A stretch of DNA of 40,003 bases from Paracoccus nototheniae (GTDB lineage Bacteria > Pseudomonadota > Alphaproteobacteria > Rhodobacterales > Rhodobacteraceae), in assembly GCF_004335005.1 (NCBI RefSeq), contig NZ_RQRT01000039.1, forward strand, positions 1 through 40,003. The letters run 5' to 3'. Positions within the stretch are counted from its first letter, which is position 1. Each line of letters starts with the position of its first letter. The notes under the pieces were generated by a model. That model saw nothing but the letters and a program-made list of their open reading frames with translations. It was not told where the DNA came from and searched no databases. A program made the position numbers and the translations under genes. Positions 34,291 through 40,003 of this stretch are shown in pieces.

Positions 34291-35484
34291 ATGGCGTTGG
34301 AACGCACAGACACCGCGCCGGGCATCGGCATCGGCACCTATATCAAGCGGCACATGCGCGAATACGGGCTGCTGTTCGCGCTGATCGCGATCATGGCGTT
34401 TTTCCAGATCGTCACCGGCGGCGTGCTGCTGCGGCCCGTCAACATCACCAACCTGTTCCTGCAGAACAGCTATATCATCATCATGGCGCTTGGCATGCTG
34501 ATGGTCATCGTGGCGGGCCATATCGATCTGTCGGTGGGGTCCGTCATGGGCTTCATCGGGGCGCTGGCGGCCGTGATGATCGTCAGCTGGGGGATGCCCG
34601 CCTGGCTGGCCGGCGCGATCTGCCTGATTGCGGGCATGATCATCGGGGCTGTGCAGGGCTATTTCGTGGCCTATTGGAAGATCCCGTCCTTTATCGTCAC
34701 GCTGGCCGGGATGCTGATCTTTCGCGGGCTGTCGCTGTGGCTGCTGGCGGGCCAGTCGATCGGGCCGTTCCCGGCGAATTTCCAGCTGCTGTCGACGGGC
34801 TTCATTCCCGATCCTCTGGGCATCGGGCGCCCGAACGGGCTGGCCCTGGCCTCGGGCGTGCTGGCCGTGGCGCTGATCCTGTGGACCGGGTTGCGGGGCC
34901 GGGCGCGCAGCGCGCGATACGGCATCGACGACGAGCCCTTTGCCCTGTTCCTGATCCGCACCGGCATCGTGGCCGCCGCGATCCTGTTCGTGACATGGAA
35001 GCTGGCATGGTTCCGGGGCCTGCCCAATGTGCTGCTGTCGATGGTGGTGCTGACGGTGATCTATGTCTTCGTGACGGAACGCACGACCATCGGGCGGCGC
35101 ATCTATGCGGTGGGCGGCAATGCCAAGGCCGCCAAGCTGTCGGGCATCCGCACCGAACGGCTGACCTTTCTGACCTTCGTGAACATGGGCCTTCTGGCCG
35201 CGCTGGCCGGGCTGATCTTTGCCGCGCGGCTGAATACCGCCACCCCCCGCGCGGGCTTTGCGGTCGAGCTGGACGTGATCGCCGCCGTCTTCATCGGAGG
35301 CGCGTCCATGTCGGGCGGCGTGGGCCGGATCGTGGGGGCCGTAACCGGCGCCTTCATCATGGGGGTGATGAACAACGGCATGTCGATCATGGGGATCGGC
35401 ATCGATTATCAACAGGTGATCAAGGGGATGGTGCTTCTGGCGGCGGTCTTCTTCGATGTCTACAACAAAAACCGAGAGGCCTGA
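34291..35484 (+). CDS. gguB: Sugar ABC transporter permease, GguB type
   Basis: A 397-residue permease with about ten to twelve helices, of the RbsC/XylH class. Family signatures are VAGHIDLSVGSVMGFIGA and, near the C-terminus, GGASMSGGVGRIVGAVTGAFIMG. It forms the membrane channel with GguA. It starts 6 bases after gguA behind AGGAAGG, and the catabolic genes follow almost at once. Confidence 0.95.
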   Translation: MALERTDTAPGIGIGTYIKRHMREYGLLFALIAIMAFFQIVTGGVLLRPVNITNLFLQNSYIIIMALGMLMVIVAGHIDLSVGSVMGFIGALAAVMIVSWGMPAWLAGAICLIAGMIIGAVQGYFVAYWKIPSFIVTLAGMLIFRGLSLWLLAGQSIGPFPANFQLLSTGFIPDPLGIGRPNGLALASGVLAVALILWTGLRGRARSARYGIDDEPFALFLIRTGIVAAAILFVTWKLAWFRGLPNVLLSMVVLTVIYVFVTERTTIGRRIYAVGGNAKAAKLSGIRTERLTFLTFVNMGLLAALAGLIFAARLNTATPRAGFAVELDVIAAVFIGGASMSGGVGRIVGAVTGAFIMGVMNNGMSIMGIGIDYQQVIKGMVLLAAVFFDVYNKNREA

Positions 35485-35488
35485 TCCG

Positions 35489-36478
35489 ATGTGGCTGTCC
35501 CAACTGACTTTGACCGACGGCACCCGGGCCGTGGCCGTGCGCACCGATGCGGGCGCGCATCTGGTGCCCGGCGCGACCTCGACCCGCGACCTGGCGCTGG
35601 CGGCATGGGCCGCAGGCCATGACCTGACGACCGAAGTCGCGGCGCGCGGCAAGGGCGATCCGGTCGATCTGGCCGCCGCGCTGTCGCAGGGCCGGGTGCT
35701 GGTGCCGCTGGATCACGACGATCCGGCGCATCTGCACCTGACCGGCACCGGCCTGACGCATCTGGGCAGCGCCGCCACCCGCGACGCCATGCATCAGGGC
35801 ACAGCCCCCGAGACGATGACCGACAGCATGAAGATGTTCCGCATGGGGGTCGAGGGCGGCAAGCCCGCCACCGGCGCCGTCGGTGCACAGCCCGAATGGT
35901 TCTACAAGGGCAACGGTCATGCGGCGGTCGCGCCGGGTGCGGCCCTGACCTCTCCGGCCTTCGCGATGGATGCGGGCGAGGAACCCGAGGTCGCGGGGCT
36001 GTATGTCATCGCCCCCGACGGGACGCCGCTGCGCGTGGGCTTTGCGCTGGCCAATGAGTTTTCCGACCATGTGACCGAACGCGGCAACTACCTGTGGCTG
36101 GCGCATTCCAAGCTGCGCCCCGCCAGCTTCGGCCCTGAGATGCGCGTGGGCCCATTGCCCGACCATGTCGAGGGAACCAGCCGCGTGCTGCGCGACGGCG
36201 CGGTCATCTGGGAAAAGCCGTTCCTGTCGGGCGAGGCGAACATGTCCCACAGTCTGGCCAATCTGGAACATCACCATTTCAAATATGACATCTTCCGCCA
36301 GCCCGGCGACGTGCATGTGCATTTCTTCGGCACGGCCACGCTGTCCTTTGCCGATGGCATCGCGGTGCAGCCGGGCGATGTCTTCGCCATCGATTGCCCC
36401 GATTTCGGTCTGCCGCTGGAAAACCCCCTGACGCAATCCGCAGGTGACGCGACCCCGGTCGCCGTTGCCGCCCTTTAA
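35489..36478 (+). CDS. gguC: AraD1/GguC-family protein, L-2-keto-3-deoxyarabonate dehydratase type
   Basis: A 329-residue member of the fumarylacetoacetate-hydrolase superfamily, annotated in relatives as GguC or AraD1. Family members dehydrate L-2-keto-3-deoxyarabonate to 2-oxoglutarate semialdehyde, the third catabolic step of non-phosphorylating L-arabinose breakdown. Conserved-looking blocks are PEWFYKGNG, ANEFSDHVTERGNYLWLAHSKLRP and HHHFKYD, whose acidic and histidine residues could supply the Mg2+ site. The ATG at 35489 lies 4 bases after gguB with GAGAGG upstream. The neighbouring arabonate-type dehydratase and semialdehyde dehydrogenase supply the steps on either side. Confidence 0.85.
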   Translation: MWLSQLTLTDGTRAVAVRTDAGAHLVPGATSTRDLALAAWAAGHDLTTEVAARGKGDPVDLAAALSQGRVLVPLDHDDPAHLHLTGTGLTHLGSAATRDAMHQGTAPETMTDSMKMFRMGVEGGKPATGAVGAQPEWFYKGNGHAAVAPGAALTSPAFAMDAGEEPEVAGLYVIAPDGTPLRVGFALANEFSDHVTERGNYLWLAHSKLRPASFGPEMRVGPLPDHVEGTSRVLRDGAVIWEKPFLSGEANMSHSLANLEHHHFKYDIFRQPGDVHVHFFGTATLSFADGIAVQPGDVFAIDCPDFGLPLENPLTQSAGDATPVAVAAL

Positions 36479-36489
36479 GGTTCCCGGTC

Positions 36490-38232
36490 ATGACGTTCAC
36501 CCCCGCTCCCTGGCCCCGCCGTCTGCGTTCGCAGGAATGGTATGGCGGCACCTCTCGCGATGTCATCTATCACCGCGGCTGGATGAAAAATCAGGGCTAT
36601 CCGCATGATCTGTTCGACGGGCGCCCGATCATCGGCATCCTGAACACATGGTCCGACCTGACCCCCTGCAACGGCCATCTGCGCGAGCTGGCCGAAAAGG
36701 TGAAGGCCGGCGTGTGGGAGGCCGGGGGCTTTCCGGTCGAGGTTCCGGTGTTTTCGGCGTCCGAGAACACCTTCCGCCCCTCGGCCATGATGTTTCGCAA
36801 TCTGGCCGCGCTGGCAATCGAGGAAACCATCCGTGGCCAGCCGATGGATGGCGCGGTGCTGCTGGTCGGCTGCGACAAGACGACGCCCAGCCTGATCATG
36901 GCGGCGGCATCCTGCGATATCCCGTCCATCGTGGTGACCGGCGGGCCGATGCTGAACGGCTATTTCCGGGGCGAACGGGTGGGCTCCGGCACGCATCTGT
37001 GGAAATTCTCCGAGGCCGTGAAGGCCGGCGAGATGAGCCAGGAGGATTTTCTGGAGGCCGAGGCCAGCATGTCGCGATCCTCGGGCACCTGCAACACGAT
37101 GGGCACCGCCAGCACGATGGCCTCGATGGCCGAGGCTTTGGGCATGGCGCTGTCGGGCAATGCCGCGATCCCGGCGGTCGACAGCCGCAGGCGGGTGATG
37201 GCGCAGATGTCGGGGCGGCGCATCGTGCAGATGGTCAAGGACGACCTGAAACCATCCGACATCATGACCAAACAGGCCTTCGAAAACGCCATCCGCGTCA
37301 ACGGCGCCATCGGCGGGTCCACCAATGCGGTCGTGCATCTGCTGGCCATGGCGGGGCGCGTGGGCGTGGATGTCAGTCTGGACGATTGGGACCGCTGCGG
37401 GCGTGACGTGGCGACCATCGTGAACCTGATGCCTTCGGGTCAGTATCTGATGGAGGAATTCTTTTATGCCGGTGGCCTGCCGGTCGTCATCAAGCGGCTG
37501 GCCGAGGCCGGGCAACTGCATCGTGACGCGCTGACCGTCAGCGGCCAGACCATCTGGGACGAGGTCCGCGATGTGATGAACCACAACGAGGATGTCATCC
37601 GTCCCGTGGACAACCCGCTGACCCCGCAGGGCGGCATCGCGGTGCTGCGCGGCAATCTGGCACCTTTGGGCGCGGTGCTGAAACCCTCGGCCGCCAGCCC
37701 GCATCTGCTGGTCCACCGGGGCCGGGCGGTCGTGTTCGAGGATATCGACGACTACAAGGCCAAGATCAACGACGAAGCGCTGGACATCGACGAGACCTGC
37801 GTGATGGTCCTGAAGAATTGCGGCCCCAAGGGCTATCCCGGGATGGCCGAGGTCGGCAATATGGGCCTGCCGCCCAAGGTGCTGCGCAAGGGCATCACCG
37901 ATATGGTCCGCATCTCGGACGCGCGGATGTCGGGGACGGCTTACGGCACGGTGGTGCTGCACACCTCGCCCGAGGCGGCGGCGGGTGGTCCGCTGGCAGT
38001 CGTGCAGAACGGCGACATGATCGAGATGGACGTGCCGAACCGGCGCCTGCATCTGGACATCCCGGAGGCGGAACTGGCCGCCAGACTGGCCGCGTGGCAG
38101 CCGCTGCCCGATCAGCCGACCAGCGGTTACGCCTTTCTGCATCAGGCGCATGTGATGGGCGCCGATACCGGCGCGGATATGGATTTCCTGCGCGGTTGCC
38201 GGGGCAATGCGGTCGGAAAGGACAGCCATTGA
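36490..38232 (+). CDS. araC: IlvD/Edd-family sugar-acid dehydratase, L-arabonate dehydratase type
   Basis: A 580-residue iron-sulphur dehydratase. The [2Fe-2S] ligands are Cys60 (DLTPCNGH), Cys128 (VGCDKTTPS) and Cys201 (SGTCNTMGTAS), with the Mg2+-site lysine at 130. These match the spacing of the characterised Rhizobium L-arabonate dehydratase (Cys59, Cys127, Cys200, Lys129), almost identical in length. It converts L-arabonate (often also D-fuconate or D-galactonate) to the 2-keto-3-deoxy acid. AAGG precedes the ATG. Its stop overlaps the next start by one base. The symbol follows the Azospirillum naming and should not be confused with the enteric AraC regulator. Confidence 0.9.
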   Translation: MTFTPAPWPRRLRSQEWYGGTSRDVIYHRGWMKNQGYPHDLFDGRPIIGILNTWSDLTPCNGHLRELAEKVKAGVWEAGGFPVEVPVFSASENTFRPSAMMFRNLAALAIEETIRGQPMDGAVLLVGCDKTTPSLIMAAASCDIPSIVVTGGPMLNGYFRGERVGSGTHLWKFSEAVKAGEMSQEDFLEAEASMSRSSGTCNTMGTASTMASMAEALGMALSGNAAIPAVDSRRRVMAQMSGRRIVQMVKDDLKPSDIMTKQAFENAIRVNGAIGGSTNAVVHLLAMAGRVGVDVSLDDWDRCGRDVATIVNLMPSGQYLMEEFFYAGGLPVVIKRLAEAGQLHRDALTVSGQTIWDEVRDVMNHNEDVIRPVDNPLTPQGGIAVLRGNLAPLGAVLKPSAASPHLLVHRGRAVVFEDIDDYKAKINDEALDIDETCVMVLKNCGPKGYPGMAEVGNMGLPPKVLRKGITDMVRISDARMSGTAYGTVVLHTSPEAAAGGPLAVVQNGDMIEMDVPNRRLHLDIPEAELAARLAAWQPLPDQPTSGYAFLHQAHVMGADTGADMDFLRGCRGNAVGKDSH

Positions 38233-39137
38233 TGAAGATCGCTTTGGTGGGCATCGGCAAGATCGCCCTGGATCAGCACGTCCCCGCATTGGCGAAAAGC
38301 CCGGATTGGGAACTGGCCGCCACCGTCTCGCGCAGCGGCACGGTGCCGGGCGTGCGGGCCTTTGCCGATCTGGGCACGATGCTGGCGGAATGCCCCGATA
38401 TCGACGCGGTCAGCCTGTGCCTGCCGCCTGTGCCGCGCTTTGATGCCGCCGTGCAGGTGCTGCGCGCGGGCCGGCATCTGATGCTGGAAAAGCCCCCCGG
38501 CGCCACCCTGTCCGAGGTTCATGCCCTGCAATCCATGGCGGGCAAATCCACGATCTATGCCAGCTGGCATTCGCGCATGGCGCTTGGCGTGCCCGCCGCC
38601 CGCGACTGGATGGTGGGTCGCACCGTCCGCAGCGGCCGCGTCATCTGGCGCGAGGATGTGCGCCAATGGCATCCCGGTCAGGACTGGATTCTGGACGCGG
38701 GCGGCATGGGCGCCTTTGATCCCGGCATCAACGCGCTGTCGATCCTGACCGAGATCATCGCGGAACCCCTGCGCCTGCTGGATGCCGAACTGGACGTGCC
38801 CGCGAACCGTCAGGCCCCCATCGCCGCGCGGCTGGTTCTGTCTCAGGGCATCGAGGCCGATTTCTATTTCCGCGAGGAAGGCCCGCAGACCTGGGACATG
38901 GAGCTGGTCACCGATGGCGGCACCCTGACCCTGCGCATGGGCGGCAATGTGCTGGAGATCGACGGCCAGCCCGTCACCGGCGCGCCCGTCATCATGGGCG
39001 AATATCCCGCGCTTTATGCCCGCATGGCCGATCTGGTCAGGCAGGGCGCATCCGAGGTCGATCTGGCGCCGATGGTGCTGGTCGCGGATGCGTTCACGCG
39101 AGGTCGGCGCCAGACCGTCGACCCGTTCGACCTTTGA
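38232..39137 (+). CDS. Gfo/Idh/MocA sugar 1-dehydrogenase, L-arabinose/D-galactose type
   Basis: A 301-residue NAD(P)-dependent dehydrogenase. It has an N-terminal Rossmann motif (LVGIGKIA, residues 5-12), the catalytic lysine in EKP (86-88), and GAFDPGINALSIL with Asp163 and Asn167, which match the catalytic pair of Azospirillum L-arabinose 1-dehydrogenase and Pseudomonas D-galactose dehydrogenase. It oxidises the aldose to its lactone. No lactonase gene is in view; it may lie beyond the window edge. Start is set by the TGATG overlap with the dehydratase. Confidence 0.88.
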   Translation: MKIALVGIGKIALDQHVPALAKSPDWELAATVSRSGTVPGVRAFADLGTMLAECPDIDAVSLCLPPVPRFDAAVQVLRAGRHLMLEKPPGATLSEVHALQSMAGKSTIYASWHSRMALGVPAARDWMVGRTVRSGRVIWREDVRQWHPGQDWILDAGGMGAFDPGINALSILTEIIAEPLRLLDAELDVPANRQAPIAARLVLSQGIEADFYFREEGPQTWDMELVTDGGTLTLRMGGNVLEIDGQPVTGAPVIMGEYPALYARMADLVRQGASEVDLAPMVLVADAFTRGRRQTVDPFDL

Positions 39138-39147
39138 AGGAAAACCG

Positions 39148-40003
39148 ATGATCGAGACCCATGGACAGCATCTGATCGCAGGCGAATGGCAGGGCGGCGC
39201 TGCGACGTTCCGCTCCACCCCCGCCACGGGCGAGGGGCGTGACTATGCCTCGGGCGATGCGGATCTGGTGGACCGGGCCGTACGGGCCGCCGAAGCCGTC
39301 TTCGCCGATTTCGCTGCCACCAGCCGCACCGAACGCGCGGCATTCCTCGACGCCATTGCCGATCAGATCGAGGCGCGGGCCGAGGCGCTGACCGCCACCG
39401 GTCATGCCGAGACCGGCCTGCCCGAGGCGCGCCTGCAAGGCGAACGCGGCCGCACCACCGGCCAGCTGCGCCTGTTCGCGGATCACATCCGGGCGGGCGA
39501 TTATCTTGACCGCCGCCATGATGCCGCGCTGCCCGACCGCGCGCCCCTGCCGCGCCCCGATCTGCGGATGATCCAGCGGCCCATCGGGCCTGTGGCGGTC
39601 TTCGGCGCCTCGAACTTTCCGCTGGCCTTCTCGACGGCGGGGGGCGACACCGCGTCGGCCTTGGCAGCGGGATGCCCGGTCGTGGTCAAGGGTCACCCCG
39701 CCCATCCCGGCACTGGCCAGATCGTGGCCGAGGCGATCGATGCCGCCATCCGCCAGACCGGCATGCCTGCGGGCGTCTTCAGCTTTATCCACGGCGACAC
39801 GCATGAGGTCGGTCAGGCGCTTGTCACCCATCCGCTGATCAAGGCGGTGGGCTTTACCGGCAGTTTGCGCGGCGGCAAGGCGCTGTTCGATCTGTGCGCC
39901 GCGCGCCCCGAGCCGATCCCCTTCTTTGGCGAATTGGGCAGCATCAACCCCTGTTTCCTGCTGCCCGCAGCGCTGGCCGCGCGGGGCGATCAGATCGCGC
40001 AGG
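39148..40003 (+). CDS. Aldehyde dehydrogenase, 2-oxoglutarate semialdehyde dehydrogenase type (cut by window end)
   Basis: The first 285 residues of an NAD(P)-dependent aldehyde dehydrogenase; the full protein should be about 500-530. Visible are FGASNFPLAFSTAGGDTASA, the cofactor-binding lysine in CPVVVKGHPAHPG, GFTGSLRGGKALFD and the glutamate loop FFGELGSINP. The catalytic cysteine lies past the edge. The HPAHPGTG variant and the pathway context match 2,5-dioxovalerate (2-oxoglutarate semialdehyde) dehydrogenase, the final step to 2-oxoglutarate. GAAGGAAAA lies upstream of the ATG. Confidence 0.88.
   Translation, partial: MIETHGQHLIAGEWQGGAATFRSTPATGEGRDYASGDADLVDRAVRAAEAVFADFAATSRTERAAFLDAIADQIEARAEALTATGHAETGLPEARLQGERGRTTGQLRLFADHIRAGDYLDRRHDAALPDRAPLPRPDLRMIQRPIGPVAVFGASNFPLAFSTAGGDTASALAAGCPVVVKGHPAHPGTGQIVAEAIDAAIRQTGMPAGVFSFIHGDTHEVGQALVTHPLIKAVGFTGSLRGGKALFDLCAARPEPIPFFGELGSINPCFLLPAALAARGDQIAQ

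Noticed and set aside
31525..35652. A 1375-codon open frame on the minus strand across chvE, gguA and gguB
   Set aside because: It is antisense to three clearly recognisable transporter genes; its protein is low-complexity and rich in His, Asp, Gln and Arg, as expected from the mirror frame of GC-rich genes.

Overview
The window is GC-rich DNA from an alphaproteobacterium. The gene families, the many ATGA/GTGA start-stop overlaps and the mix of TRAP, Tct and Ggu-type transporters fit the Rhodobacterales (Paracoccus or a relative). That placement is inference from gene content; there is no rRNA or other marker gene. No tRNA, rRNA, CRISPR array, insertion sequence or prophage gene was seen. Coding density is about 95 %.

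Region A (about 1-11,039) is a sugar-catabolism locus that matches the published oxidative D-apiose/D-apionate pathway gene for gene. A DMT-family permease comes first. Then, leftward, a RuBisCO-like protein (OiaC/OiaX type) and a DUF1537 kinase (OiaK type). Rightward from the shared promoter region run an ApnO-type oxidoisomerase, a three-gene TRAP transporter, a Gfo/Idh/MocA dehydrogenase (ApsD type), an ApnL-type lactonase and a FadR-type GntR regulator. Together they would import the sugar or its acid, oxidise it to lactone, open the lactone, oxidise and rearrange the acid, phosphorylate it and cleave it with the RuBisCO-like enzyme.

Region B (11,046-14,380) is a leftward operon of four translationally overlapping genes: a family 2 glycosyltransferase, an acyl-CoA-dehydrogenase-like flavoprotein, a PIG-L deacetylase and a NodS-like methyltransferase. 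No function is known to me for this set. It looks like a small biosynthetic cassette and is the best candidate here for an undescribed system.

Region C (14,723-23,564) is a chemotaxis locus. Leftward lie cheB, cheD and a methyl-accepting chemotaxis protein; rightward lie a STAS protein, cheY, cheA, cheW, cheR, a second cheY and a small CheZ/CheT-like protein. CheB keeps its esterase triad but its receiver domain has lost the phosphorylation site. A gene-poor stretch with a strong hairpin and one 53-residue gene follows.

Region D (24,170-30,486) is a tripartite tricarboxylate-type transporter (tctCBA) with a TctD/TctE-type two-component system. A separate ABC-type periplasmic binding protein gene sits between the two.

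Region E (30,510-40,003) resembles the Agrobacterium gbpR-chvE-gguABC locus: a LysR regulator divergent from a ChvE-like sugar-binding protein, GguA ATPase and GguB permease. It continues into the non-phosphorylating L-arabinose (and/or D-galactose) pathway: an AraD1/GguC-type dehydratase, an L-arabonate-type dehydratase, a sugar 1-dehydrogenase, and a 2-oxoglutarate-semialdehyde-type dehydrogenase cut by the window end. Regions A and E together suggest a life on plant cell-wall sugars.
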